Origin: Paraphaeosphaeria minitans
Taxonomy: Eukaryota; Ascomycota; Dothideomycetes; Pleosporales; Didymosphaeriaceae
Assembly (NCBI GenBank): GCA_015832175.1
Contig: WJXW01000012.1
Location: 1,508,001 to 1,572,000, forward strand
Length of the DNA: 64,000 nt
Direction: 5' to 3'
A program made the position numbers and the translations under genes. Under the pieces are notes generated by a model, which had not been told where the DNA came from, ran no database searches, and worked only from the letters and a program-made list of their open reading frames with translations. Shown piece after piece: positions 45,122-57,115 of this stretch (the stretch's first letter is position 1; each line of letters opens with the position of its first letter).

Positions 45122-46341
45122 TCAGTCGTACGCACCATCCACATTGTCGACCGTCCCCTCCTGGGACGGACTACAGTCCTGACCAGATACATGCGTATCA
45201 TCGATCCACCGTTGGACAAAGTCCTCAGCTGGATCCGAATCGTCGTCGTCGCCGAAGTCGTCCTCGTTCCACCCCGCCGCGCCTGTCATTGCCATGATGC
45301 GCTGGAGATGCCACTGCAACTCCAACAGGCCCGGGTCTTGTTGACCGGGTCGTCGGTCTTCATTGTGAACTTTTGGCCTGTGACAAGCCGGGTTGGAACG
45401 CTCTTATCAATGTAGCAAAGATACTGACCACGTTCGGAACCTAACAAGGCTCGAGAGGACATGGGTTCATCCGAGATATTGATCATTGTTCTTGAATCGC
45501 GCGCCTGTCTCTTCAGCCAGTGGATCTCGAGCTCGAGTTGGGTCTTGTCGGCTGTTATGCGTAAAGGTCGCAGCGCGAAGGCAGCTTCAGTATGAAAGTT
45601 GTGCAATGTTGCAGTCAACGTGATCATGTTCTCGACTGTCTCCGTTCCGTGTGGTGTACCGTTGTCATTGAAGATCTTGGCACGCCAAGCGTCCACCTTG
45701 TTCTGGGGCCAAAACAGTTTCAAAACACTCCAAAATCTGGCCACGCGACCAGAGCTTTGAGCTCCAAAAGTACACCATGGGTAAATATATCATGCTTGGG
45801 CCGCACCCATCCCTGAGATAACACAGAGGTTATCGTCCCTTTCTTTGCAACGCTCGGCGATATTAACGTCACGCCTGACGCTGCCTTCTGGGACTCCCAA
45901 CGGTCTTCCTGGCCTAGTCCTTGTCTCCGAGGCCGGAATTTGGGAGCGTTGCGACTGAGTTAAGGATGGGGCATTGCTGGAGAAAGCCCTCGAGTGCGTG
46001 CGCTTCGGTGCTGGTACAGCGTCGTCGGTGTCTTTCTCCACCGGCCGCTGTTTCCAAAGTAGCAGGGCGTCTTTGACCCTGGATGCCCACCCACCTTCTG
46101 AAATCATCATCTTCCAAGAGACATCCATTAGGGTAAGTTCCTTGACTGAATCCAGGTCTGCAACCTGAAGAAACGCCCATACCGAAGGTGGAAGACAGGC
46201 TAAGTCCAGTCGGGAGGCAGCATCCTCGAAAACTTGTCTGCGCTCCGTACTGCGCTCGGAATAGGCTTCGATGCCGTGCTCTGGGCGACAGTCGATCCAG
46301 GGTGAAGCGGACATGATGGCAGTGTCGTTGCTGAAGTACAA
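45122..46341 (-). pseudogene. HNH-endonuclease-domain gene, disrupted
   Basis: The frame starts at 46341 (or ATG 46313), and an N-terminal region leads into the HNH_2 domain (ERDDNLCVISGMG). The sense then meets TGA exactly where the domain's catalytic HI.PW block should be; the block continues after it as YIYPWCTFG, with Tyr where His is expected. The same frame then runs on (ARFWSVLKLFWPQNKVD, MITLTATLHNFH) to about 45340, where homology jumps to another frame (LLELQWHLQRIMAMTG) that stops at 45122. So there is at least one stop and one frameshift. The stop and the Tyr are both explained by C-to-T changes. The original role is unknown; such HNH proteins are multicopy in fungi. Confidence 0.75.
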
Positions 46342-46929
46342 CAGGATAGAAATAGAAACAAGAGTATCTTGATAGAGGTATTGTCGAAACTATATGGACG
46401 GTCACAATACTGTTGTTGAAGACGAAAGGAAAGCTACGCAGTAATGCAAATTGCTTATGCTGCAGGGGGTAGCCTACTATCCCATAAGTATAGGCAAGAA
46501 TGGCGTTTTGTGGTTCTCAACAAGAAGGACCATCCCAACAACCGCAAGTGCAATCACGGTCGGCGACAGCGCCTTTGCCCACTGGACCCAACTCAACAAA
46601 TTAGGCTTTCGCCCTGCCAGATTGCCCGTTGCATATTTTAATATATCATGTTGCTCCAGGTATAGCAATTGCAGTCAAACAGACTTGAGACCCAATACAA
46701 GATTATTGTAATTAGTAGCGGGTGTAATCTGCTTTCCGCGTCCCAAATGACTCTGCGAAAGACGCGTCGTCGCTATCGTTACCAACACCAAGGTTCAGAT
46801 GCATCGCACCGCCCCATCACGCCGTCCCTCGTCGTATGTTGTTTTTTAAGAGCGAGAAAAATCACACCAGCCTTCAGAGCTCGGGGAAAAGCAGGCTTGG
46901 CCGCCGCAGGTCGAAGGTATGAGACTTTT

Positions 46930-47208
46930 CATTCGGAGTCTTTTGCGCGGGGAACCTGGTCCTGATCAAGTATCAAGTGTTCATAGAGAAAGAGGTACAG
47001 TGGTCAGTCGGTCAAGTGGTACTTATTAGTACGCACCATCACCGTTGTCGACCGACCCGTGTTGATTCGGTCTCCTATCTTGCCGATGTTCCACTCTATC
47101 GTCAATCCATCTCTCAATGACGCCAGCAGCAGGATTTGAATCGTCGCGCTTCCACTCCGGGACTCCTAACATTGCCATTATTCGCTGTAGATGCCACTTC
47201 GATTTCAA
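46930..47208 (-). pseudogene. truncated second copy of the HNH gene (C-terminal end plus 3' flank)
   Basis: WHLQRIMAMLGVPEW and VIERWIDDR at 47208-47026 parallel WHLQRIMAMTGAAGW and FVQRWIDDT of the HNH pseudogene. The similarity continues into non-coding 3' flank (46930-47025 versus about 45040-45121). It is a diverged duplicate lacking the catalytic domain. Confidence 0.7.
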
Positions 47209-47250
47209 TGTAGTGGTGACGAGTTAAGGACGGAATAGCAGACTGCGTGT

Positions 47251-47350
47251 CCGGGGTGCGGCACAAAATCAGTGTGAGTTAAGACAGGGTGCTGTATGTA
47301 CCAGCGAGGCGAGTAAGAAGGCTTTCTTTCTGCGAGGATGACAGATCTAC
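47251..47350 (-). repeat. decayed introner-like element
   Basis: On the minus strand the stretch begins GTAGATCTG, has GCAGAAAGAAAGCC and CCTGTCTTAACTCACACTGA, and ends GTGCCGCACCCCGG where an acceptor AG would be. It matches the two RING-gene introns. It lies just upstream of the truncated HNH copy, and its acceptor has been lost. Confidence 0.55.
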
Positions 47351-48352
47351 TTTGTGTCTAGTAATGTTCTATTCAAGGTTCTGGCTTGACCGCCTACCCG
47401 CTGAGTCTTGAACATGTTGTGTTACCCCAGGAGGAGCCATGTAGTACTTCTGGCTGGATAGCACGGAGAGTGGAGAACTTGGGGCATGGATGTCACTCAA
47501 GATTTCTGGTGGAGAAAGTACAATGTGTCTGGTCTCATTGAGTATCTTGGGAAATCCTCACCAAAATGCAGATTCGGAATTGACCAGATGGACTCAGCGG
47601 ACAATAGAATAGCAACAATGGCGACTTCGCGATGCTCGGGCTCGGCTCAGTCAGTAATCCGGCAACAAAAAAAGGCGAAGTACTTCGACGTGATCTAATC
47701 TAGTTGATACATTCCTTGCTTGCCTAGTAATACAGGGAATCTTGAGGCGACGGATTGAATTGGACCCACTCGGTCTCGGAAAGGATAGGCCGCGAGAAGA
47801 CTTCGAGAGGCGTCGGGCGCGGAGCTGATATTCCCACGCTGATGTTAGCGTTATACTAACTACGTCAAAATACGCATACGTATACGCATACGCATACGTA
47901 CGCACACGTATTCAATGGTCGCTCACACAGACGCATTCCAAAATGTACACAAACATATTGGCATACACCGTCGAAATCGAGGAGCGATGTTTCGAAACCC
48001 AATACAGAGACACATTCATCCTTGGGACCTGAAGTGACGAATCCCCAATGTTGCGTCGAATTGTTAGCATTCGCAACGCCATCGTAATGATCGCTTGGTC
48101 GACGATAATGGGGCGCAGATTCACGTGAATGTTAGCGCTCACTCGATTAAGTCAAGTCACCTAGTTCTCACCATCGCTGCAAAGTGTATTTGAGCTATCG
48201 TTTCAGGCGAGGTACGTACGGTACTCATTTGTCAATGATTTAAGCGTGTTCCTTCCCTTGTCGAGCGTAGACATCACAGCACATTTGCAAACTCTTCCCT
48301 TATCTTGAATTTCACCCAATATTGTTCTTTCGTTTCCGCTTTTTGTGTGACG
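47351..48352. other. decayed intergenic sequence
   Basis: No gene is supported. A short TACGCATACG simple repeat lies at ~47868-47900. Confidence 0.4.
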
Positions 48353-49300
48353 ATGGGTGATAATGATGTTGACTTCAAGCTGTTTCGCTATAATCCATCG
48401 CTGGCAGCTGCAGTTATTTTCATTATCCTTTTCTTAGTATCACAGCGACACATATTTACCAACTCCTACGTACAAGAGATTGGGTTTTTATCCCTTTCGT
48501 CATTGGAGGCGTCTGTAAGTTTCTGTACACTACAACACCGAGCATTCGGCTAACCAACTCCAGTTCAAGTCATTGGATACATTGGTGTACGTCTTGGTAC
48601 CGTACCCCAATGATGGAAGCTCTAACTAATACGTCCCTCAGCGCGCCAAATCGGCGACCGAATCCCCGAACTGGACTGTCCCAACCTACTCTTTACAGAC
48701 GATCCTCCTTCTTGTTGCCCCCGCCCTGTATGCTGCAAACATATGCATAATGCTGGGCCGTATCATTCTCGCCATTGAGGGAGAGGCCCACTCCATCATC
48801 AGACACAATTGGCTTACAAAAATATTCGTAACTGGAGATGTTGTTTCTTTCCTCATGCAGGGCGCCGATAAGCTTAGCGACTCTCGAAATCAGTCACATT
48901 TGATGTCGCTACTGAGGGAATAGGGGGAGATATCATGGCTACCGGAACCATCAGCGCCTTGCACATAGGCGAGAACATCATCATCGGCGGTCTTGTGGTG
49001 CAGCTTCTTTTCTTTGGATGTTGCATGGTTACGAGTGCCATCTTCCACACCCGCATGCGCAAATACCCAACCGTGGCATCACTACCAAGCCTCTTCCATG
49101 GAGGCAACACTTTTACGTGCTTTATGGCGCGAGCGCGCTGATACTTGTTCGATCGATCTTCCGGTCGATTTAGTATGCACAGGGGAACAATGACTATTTG
49201 ATCAGGCATGAGGTCTTCTTATATATTTTCGACTCGGTGCTCATGTTCGCCACGAAAATGCTTACGGCATGGATCCACCCGAGTGAGATAATTGCGCTGT
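48353..49300 (+). pseudogene. RTA1-family membrane protein gene, disrupted
   Basis: FKLFRYNPSLAAAVIFIILF, IPFVIGG, NWTVPTYSLQTILLLVAPALYAA, GRIILAIEGE, WLTKIFVTGDVVSFLMQG, ENIIIGGLVVQLLFFG and FLYIFDSVLMF appear in the right order for RTA1 lipid-translocating/resistance proteins. They do not share one spliced frame. The frame slips before RDWVFIPF. The intron after FLMQGAG has ATAAGC where GTAAGC is expected. A further shift occurs near 49090, and a TAG interrupts SIFRSI.YAQG. Two introns (48513-48561 and 48591-48650 approximately) remain recognisable. The lesions are consistent with long neutral decay. Confidence 0.75.
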
Positions 49301-50435
49301 CAAAAGGAGGGAGAAGCAAGCCCATACGGCGCGTTATTTCGGTTTACTCTATGAGCTGGTCGAATTCGGATGGTACGCAAATTTCCCTCGGTAGGCTGTT
49401 TGCCCTGCCAAAAATAGCCGCACAACCGTTGCACCACCTTTCCACTTTCCCGTCCAGCCATATTCCAGCCTTCAAACATCGCTCTGCAACAAAGCCTATC
49501 TTAAACCACTCATGTACATGTATCCTTCACCGGCTCCAAGAGCAACACCAGCAACCGCATCAGGCCACTAGTAACGGACGACGCTTCTCGTAGGCATGCT
49601 CGAGCATTCCGCCCTCAGGCATATTCCACCCCTTCTGCTCGCCAGCATCTGGGTTTTTGGTGGTACTATGGCCTGGACTTACGGTCCCGAACAGGCTGTC
49701 CTCATGGCCTCTCTCAGAGGATCGCCTCGGAGGCTGCCTGGCCACTTATCCTGATTGAAGATTCCCACGTTACTACTATTGGTCTTGTTATCTGGAGTAT
49801 TTACTTGGACGGTTACCTAAAGGCTACAGACAGCCTAATTGCTTGCATTGAATGAATGGCTTGATCTGCGCTAAAGATGGATCTTCTGGTTCTGCTAAGA
49901 TGCGTACGACCTGCCAGGGAGTAGTCGCGCCTAGATGTCTACTGGGAATGACTTCTGGAAAGAACATCTGATGATCTGAATCACCAAGACACGGGCTCAG
50001 GGTCGGAATGACAAGGCATACGATGCGACATGATAGTTTACCTCATTGAATCAAATCAATCCATTTGAGGTCAAAATTTGCGACACATATCCCTGATAGA
50101 GAGTGCTGAAACTTCGACGTCGACAAATGTGAGCGCTACATGCGTGGATCGGGGCATGGCCATATCTAACCCGGGCGCGCTGTTTCTAATGGTCATAGCA
50201 GGATTCGTCACAGCGGCACAGCCGTATCGATTATCTTGCCAAACCGCATCCACAGTATTCTCATTCCGGGTATATCTTATTTAATGCGTACCCAAGTGAA
50301 ATTTTGAACGAGCTTTCAGCTCAGTCGAAAGCATATCATATCTCTGACAGTAGGGACGCTGCTAGCTCCGTGTATTGTTAGCTTTTGTTATAAACCTTCT
50401 TCTCCTCTTGCATTTTCTGTAACAGTATTGCCGTT
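49301..50435. other. decayed sequence, no gene
   Basis: No domain is recognised on either strand. It lies between two pseudogenes, and its base composition resembles theirs. Confidence 0.4.
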
Positions 50436-51060
50436 TTGGTACCAATCAGGAAGACTATAAACAAGCCTGTAGTAAGTAAGAAGAGTCAACCAACAGTGAC
50501 ATCTCTACATTCAGATAATACATTACTCGAAAATCAAGTCGAAACGCCCCAGGAGCTGACATCTCTCAAGCACTCACGGAAACTCTGGTGCATAGTCTCC
50601 GTTCTATTCCTCTTATCGTTGCTAACTGCCCTGGACGGCACAAAAGTCACTACCTCCTTTCCTAAGATCACCGGCGCTTGTTGAGACGAGGCTGACCGTC
50701 TTTATATCTGGATTGCGCAGCCATTTTTCGGCCAAATCTCGAATATTTTTGCTTGCAACAACTTTCCTTGTGGTTATCGTTCTCCTCGCCTTAAGAAGTT
50801 GTATCGCTGGGGCGCGACGTAACCCGCGATGTCAACATCTGGTCGCAAAGTACCTAGAGGAGCAGGCGCAGCCGGTCTCTATGTACTCTCCGACATCCTC
50901 ATCTGCTATCTTGTGCCGCCCCGTCATCGTGGGCCATATATCAGTGCAATTCTGTGGACAGGGGACATGGTGCCAACCATCGGCTCTTTTAGGTGGCGCA
51001 ATGGCACAGAACAACTGGCGATGGATATCTTACGTTCGCAGTCCGACTTGGAAGCACGCA
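50436..51060 (+). pseudogene. DHA2-type MFS transporter gene, disrupted
   Basis: LLTALDGTKVTTSFPKIT corresponds to helix 1 (motif D1 region), DRLYIWIAQPFFGQISNIF to the next conserved block, FLVVIVLLALRSCIAGA to helix 3, and GAAGLYVLSDILICYLVPPRHRGPYISAI to helix 4 with the following loop. These lie in two frames, with stops after ITGAC and after YRWGAT, and ~20 residues are missing before QPFFGQ. Nothing convincing follows ~51060, so the 3' two thirds are gone. It is unrelated in position to the cluster transporter at 8.9 kb, which is intact. Confidence 0.75.
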
Positions 51061-51208
51061 GCTACCTGCGCCGACTATGCTACGTCGGCGCTGCTATCTT
51101 CATTCCTCTCACCATCGCGGCCTTCTATGATAGTATTGGAGACCCTTTCGATCATGAAGCACGGTTAGAAACCCGTGTGCATGTATGATAATTTGAACAA
51201 TCTCTCTC

Positions 51209-51328
51209 ACATACGACCATAGGACACTGAAAACTAGGCTTCCCGTCCGCTCAGCCATATATAAGCAGTGTACCGGCGGATCAGTAGTTGCGTGGGTGAC
51301 CAGCAGCGAATCCCCGCTGTTGTATGTC
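51209..51328 (+). rRNA. 5S ribosomal RNA gene
   Basis: The sequence begins ACATACGACCATAGG, contains CTTCCCGTCCGCTCAGCC and GTAGTTGCGTGGGTGACC, and ends TGTTGTATGTC, the typical ascomycete 5S layout at ~119-120 nt. Helix I (ACATACGAC/GTTGTATGT) pairs fully. Helix II (ACACTG/CAGTGT) and the inner hairpin (GTTGC/GCAGC) differ from the Neurospora type as I know it, but keep pairing. TTTT follows at 51329-51332. It is dispersed, as is usual in filamentous fungi. Confidence 0.85.
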
Positions 51329-51332
51329 TTTT

Positions 51333-52389
51333 GTCATTCTATTTTTTGCTTATGTGGGCCTCTGCCGGATGCCATATACCACGACTTAGCGCTTACCAAG
51401 GCACGCTAGCGCAGTCGCGTTTAGAAGAATTAGCGCCCTCTTTTTGGGAACATATGAATCACTTTCTAGGGTCGCAAAGGGAACCTCGCAGGGATGTCGG
51501 CTCGCCTGCTTGGCTACGGAAATCAGCCATGCGTCTACCACCGAGCAGGAATCGCCACGGCTCGAGGATGGCTGGAGATGATGCCAGGAGGAGAGGTCTC
51601 GGATTCGGGAGGAGGGTTGGCTAGATGCGATGCGTGCTGCTGTGTCGGAGCTCGGGAAGAGTTCGCGTGAGCAACGTGGTGAAGCGGATGGCTTCCGACT
51701 CTCCTTACTTCGCCATCGAACACGACTGCGAGAATGAGGCACCACTGTGGCAAGATAGCTTGGTACCTAGACTTTGGGTTCGGGAATGTGTCAGTGTCGA
51801 TGTCGATTCCTCTGAGTTGTACCGTACGTTACCTAGTTATCAGTACGAGGGCGTGACAGAGCCCAGGTTCCGGTGGCGTACCGTACCCGTGATTCTTGAT
51901 CTTGCAACCGGTTTGTTTTTATTTTATTCTTTTGAAACAACTGTCCGGATGATGCATCTCGTGGTCAGATACAGCGAGACCTCCAGAGCACGTTGAGTCG
52001 TCAGTCAGTCCGCCACTCACACACACACACACACATGTGCCGCACCTTAGCCCCAGCGCAAGGAACCCAATGGCGACGCGCACCAAACTTGGTCGAGATA
52101 ACCAGCATACCATTAACGAGGATATACGAGACTAAATCGCATGTACAAAGCACCATTACCACCGATCCCTCCCTATCCCTCCCTATCCATCCATACCTAT
52201 TCTTCCAACTTCCCAGAAGTGTACCGTACCATGTCGCCGTCATGTATACCGATACCCAAAAAAGATCCTCCGATCCCCAGCGCCAACGCAGAGACACACA
52301 CAAAGCAAAGCAAGCCAGCCATCTGACCCAGTCAAGAGCACATGAGGAAAGCTCACACCGCACTCCAGCGAAACCACGGTGAGCACCGT
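51333..52389. other. intergenic, no gene seen
   Basis: About 1 kb separates the 5S gene from the 3' end of the PH-domain gene. An (AC)n run is at ~52018-52036 and a CCCTAT-type run at ~52170-52190. Neither strand shows a supported gene. Confidence 0.45.
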
Positions 52390-55300
52390 TTACACAGCCC
52401 TCTGCTTCGGAAACTCCCCGGGCACATGCAAGTCGCTCACACTAAAGTCGGTATTCTGCCTCCGCATGCCAGGACCAACGTCCACACCCCCACCCCGACT
52501 ACCAACAACCTCGCCATTCGCGCCCCCAATCTGCTTCCCCTCCTCGGCAGCCACCAGCCCCGGCGTAGCCTGCGGGACGCTCGCCTCAGGCTCAGAGATG
52601 CGCTCCGCAGTCCGGACCACGGGAGCCGCCACACCGACGACAGCTTCGTGCGCGACAGCGGGGACTTGGTCCCCCGTCGTCACCACCACGGGGTTGCTCA
52701 CGCCCGAGAACGCCTCGTGGCCTTCGTCTTCGCGGTCGTGTCCGGAGCGTGGGGGTATGGGCACTGCGCCGCCTACGAGTGCGGCGTTTTCGTGCTGCGA
52801 GACGATCTGGGAGGCCGGGTGCGAAGCGTAGTCGTGTGGTGTTGATGTTGAGGCTGATGTTGGGCCGGCGTGCGCGTCAACACCGGCACCTGCGAGCGCG
52901 GCGTTGGTTTCGTCTTTTGCGTCTTGGTTCTCGCGGTGGCGGTGGATGGCTTCGGCGCCGACGGCCCCTGCGGCGAGACCGCCTGCTCCGGCGGCGGCGG
53001 GGGCCATCCAGTCACCATAGTTGGTTACTACGCGCTGATTCTGGGGCTGGCCCTGGCCGAAGGTGGGGTATTGATTCTGAGGTTGTTGCTGAGGGATGGG
53101 TGATTGGGCACCAGTGGAAGCTTGGTAGGGCTGGTACGGTACAGGTTGGACAGCAGCGTTCTGGTCAGGATACGGCGGGTTTGCAGCACTCTGTCCCGGC
53201 GTTTCTGGTACATTGTTCGCATAGTACGAGGTCTCCCGCTGGAACTGCTGCTGCGGGTTGTCCGGGTGGTACTCGTAGGGATTGCCAGCACCGTACGCAG
53301 CGTCATACGGGGTGCGGTCATCGTATGCGTTTGGATAGCTGGCATGCGCCATCTGGGGGCCTCCGGCTGCGGTTGCTAGATCAAGACCGACTTCCGATGA
53401 GCTGCCACTGGAAGGGCCACGCGCCTGTAAGCTTCGGTCGACCTGGAGATCACTTGGGAATCGCCCACCTGGACTGGGTCGAGACGAACGCTCGGACTCT
53501 GCGACGCCTTGGTTCTGAACCGATTGTGCTGTGGAGAAGGGAACGTGGTCTGCCTCGTCTTCTTCTAGGCCTCCATCGGAACTGACTGAGCGGGTGCTGC
53601 CAGTACTCATGCTGCGTTTGTGGCTCGTGACGAAGGCGTTTCGCTCGTCACCGGTCTTGTCGATCAGACTGTTGATGTCGTCGTACCAGGCCAACATGGT
53701 ATCATAGGTTTCGGCCCTGCTACGTGTCAGCGATCAATTTGAACTGAGTCGTTACACTTACCTGAAAATCCATGTATGTCCCCTGTGCAGTGATCCCGTT
53801 TGGCGGCCTTTGATCACTGCGAATCTTAGCAACAACAACGCTTCTCCTGGAAATTCGACTTACCGAACTTGTACGAACTGCTATTGGGCTGAGCGTGGCT
53901 CCCCAATTTCTGATCAGACAGAAGCAGGGACATGACCGGCGGTTGAGTATAGATACGGTCCGCGCTCTTGAACTCGTGCAAATGAGTAGGCGATAAGACG
54001 TACCTGCCAGAGATTAGTACAAAAGGAAGGCGAAAACAAAGTTGGAAAAACTCACCAGCCCGGGGTGTAGCTCTTGAGATACTTTGACTTGCGCTCCAAC
54101 ATCCCCGCTCTCACCTCAGCCGCAGCAGGATGGTGCTTGCCAGGGTATTCAATGTCCTCCAGCCTCCTCAGAGGCAGATTAGGATTCACAAAATGCGGAT
54201 CGTGTGTTACAAACTCGTTCCACTCCAGATCACGAGACATGCCCACAGGCCCGCTTCGCAGCTTCTCGATGGTGGAGTAGTTTTCGTCAGCCTCGCGCTT
54301 CATGATGCTCGCAAGCGCATTGTATGCTTTCTGGATCTCTCCTACAACGATCGACTCCAGCTCGCGCCCAGAATGCTCGAGGTTAAGATAGGCGCGGTGC
54401 AGGTAGTTTTCCTCATCAATCTGGCGTTCGACCTGTCGGTCCACACCCAAGCGGACCACGAAGGGGTCGCCCTTGCCCGCTACGGCAGCCGGATCGGAGT
54501 CGATCAGGGCAAGCGACTCCTCCAAGGCACCCACGGCTTTCCGGGTGGTTTCCTTCTCCTTGTCCACCGAATTCTTGAAGTCGCCGTTCAGGGACTTGAT
54601 CTCCTTGATCTTCTGGCTCAGGTCTGCCCGGAGCCCAGAGAGCTGGTTGACAACGTCGACTTCAATCTCCTTGGCCTTGTTCGACTCGGACAGCGCTTGC
54701 TTGTGATAGTCGCGCAGGATCTTGTTTGCGTCGTTCAGGCCGCCGTCGGCAAGGAACAGCGTGGGGGTGTTGGTGTTATTGACGACATTGGAGACCTTGA
54801 GCAAGGCCTTGGAGCGGTGTTCGTAGGAGGCGCCGACTTCGCGAAAGTACGTGATGAGGTCTTTGAGCAGTTTCCGCCATGCTGAGAAGATGTTAGACTA
54901 GTACACTATAACCCAGGCCAGGCAGGCGTACCTTGAAAGCGGTTTGCAAGGATGTCGGTGGGGGACCCTGACGTCGGGACAGGGGTATAAAAGACGCTGT
55001 TGTGCTTGACGCCACTGCCATCCTCGTCGGCGAACTCGACGCCCTTGATGCTCCCCGCGCGCACGCTGCGTCTGCTGCTGCTGCGCTTCAGGCTGCCGCT
55101 CCTCTTGACGGAAGTTCGCTTCTTGAGGGTGCCACCGCGCGAGGGAGTGGCTGATGCTGTCCCTGATGCGCCGTGGCCCAAGGTGGACGCTCGCGAGGCA
55201 GACCGGGCAGGCAGGTGTTCGCCGTCTCCGAGCACCGAGGAACCGCGGGCGCGCGCATCGAAGTTCTCCTCGAACCTGCCCAACCTGTCGCCGTCGTAGC

Positions 55301-55481
55301 GGTTCAGCGATTGCGACAGTGGCGAAGATTCCACAGGGGCCGAGGGCGTGTTCGCAAAGTCGTTGCCGTCGACGTTGAGGTGTGAATCGGCGCCATATCC
55401 CCTGCTCAGATGCGCAGGGTCTTGGGGTGGTGGGATGCCATGGTAGGGGGCGGAGGGTGTGACGGGTCGCTGCGACGCCAT
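52390..55481 (-). CDS. Slm1/Slm2-like PH-domain protein (TORC2/eisosome effector)
   Basis: Five exons (55481-54932, 54881-54056, 54003-53864, 53816-53762 and 53716-52390) give 965 aa. The N-terminal ~185 residues are Ser/Arg-rich. A helical BAR-like region (AWRKLLKDLITYFREVGASYEHRSKALLKV through ERKSKYLKSYTPGW) runs to ~460. The PH domain starts at GWYVLSPTHLHEFKS, with HTWIFRAETYDTMLAWYDDI at its C-terminal helix. A long low-complexity Pro/Gln/Tyr-rich tail ends with MRRQNTDFSVSDLHVPGEFPK. Slm proteins bind PI(4,5)P2 at the plasma membrane and relay TORC2 signalling. The far ATG at 55499 is an alternative start. Confidence 0.88.
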
Positions 55482-56801
55482 TGCGAGCAGTGGTCGCAAC
55501 GCTCACGGGAAGGGCTTTGGGAATATCGGGGACGGTGGAGCTGAACTGTGGTGCTGTAGGTCGCAAAGCTCCAGCAGCTCCAGCGGAGGCGGCGGGAATG
55601 ACGTTTGCACGGGCGTCTGCAGCTCAAAAGGAGAGGCCCAAGGCGGAGAAGTCAGGCAGGCGGTGGTCGAGTGCGCAGCGAGATTACTACAAGTTAGGCG
55701 CGTAGATCACTCCAACTAGGAAATGCGCGCGGGGCAGAGAAGGCCCTCTGGAGGCGAAACAAATGCCAAAGGGGAAACTGGCGTCCGCAAGAGAAGGTTT
55801 TGTTGTCGCCAAACAGGCAATGAGGGCCACCAGGGCCACCAGGGCAGCGGTGATGTCACTTTAGCATTGCTGGCTTTGGGCCTTGGCAAGTTGCAACTGG
55901 TTCAACACCAAACACCGTCATCAGTACATAGTCTACTAGGTACACAGTAGCACCGTCCACCCAACACCTCGCGCCGTCCCCTAGCCTGTTCGAGCATCGT
56001 CTTTGTCCTACGATTTGGCATCCTACCCCTTTACAACCTCTCATGACGGCCCCAGTGGAACTCGATGCTCGTCACATGTTGGAAGCGCCACCCGCCTGGC
56101 CTCGTGGCATTCACACCATTCACAAACCAAGGCGCGGGGCGCTCGTAGCCTTTAAACCGTACGCAAGTAACCGCCATTCCTGGTCCCCGGGCTGTCACTA
56201 GCCACTCCTTTCACAGTTGAAAGCAGACTGCACATACTAGCGTGCCATCTGGCTATGTGGAGATGATCGGCCGGCTCTGCCGGGATCTGACGACAGCCTT
56301 GCAGACATTGAGCCTTCCGCCTAGCCCGCGATTGATATTAACCGATTGCAACTTCGAACCATGTTTTGGAGCCTTTAGCGCACCGACGATACATCCCGAG
56401 CATTGTCGCCATCTTGGAATCGCTGGTCGTGCGCCTCGCCGACTACCATACCCCCGTCACTCCCAGAAATCCTATTCCCCACACCGTCCAAGACGCCCTC
56501 GACACACCTTGTAAATCGCATAACAACCCGCAGCGCAGCACTTTCCGAATGTTTACCATTTTCATATGCTACTACGTCCATTCCAAGGTCTAGCGGAATA
56601 TTTGAACATGAAATGAATCCCGTTCTGCCTCCCTCTCTCGCAGACAGTCTCTCCGGCCGTTGCCGGTGCCCTCATGCCTCGCACTCCGTCCATGCATCCG
56701 TGTCCATGCGCCAAAAGCCCAATGCGATCCGTCCATCATGCAGTTCGTATGCTATCGTAGTCCAAAGTCGCTTCCCCGTTTGCTTTCCAGGGATATCGTG
56801 C
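55482..56801. other. intergenic, promoter of the PH-domain gene and RPS21 3' flank
   Basis: About 1.3 kb without a supported gene. A CCACCAGGG triplicate (GGGCCACCAGGGCCACCAGGG, ~55833-55850) and CACCCAACACC-type runs are present. Confidence 0.45.
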
Positions 56802-57115
56802 TTATTTGACCGGGCTCCACACCTTCTCGAGCAGCCCGCTCTGCTGCGCCAGCCTGTTCAGCGAGTCGTCGGCCTCGCCCATCGCACGCACGAAACCGCA
56901 GAGCGCAAACGACGTGTTCTCGCCGGGGATGGCGCGGCCGTTGGCATCGACGTTGGCGATGGAGATCTGGACCGAGCCGTGGTCGTCGGGCCGGATGAGG
57001 CGGTTGGTTGCGCTGCACTTGCGCGGGATGTAGCTGCGAGCTGTTAGACATTCGTCTCCGAGAGAGGGCCAATGGTGGCTTACAGATCTACGAGCTCGCC
57101 TCTTTCGTTCTCCAT
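56802..57115 (-). CDS. RPS21: 40S ribosomal protein S21
   Basis: Exons 57115-57084 and 57033-56802 give 87 aa. [11 protein letters not shown] joins [13 protein letters not shown] across the intron, and [22 protein letters not shown] is the family hallmark. The length matches fungal S21 (eS21). A further intron probably lies in the 5' UTR: GTAAGT at ~57194 to AG at ~57147. Its product is a small-subunit component needed for 18S maturation. Confidence 0.96.

Noticed and set aside
52749..53585. 278-aa plus-strand frame
   Set aside because: It is antisense to the low-complexity tail of the PH-domain protein. Its composition is Arg/Gly-rich with no motif.
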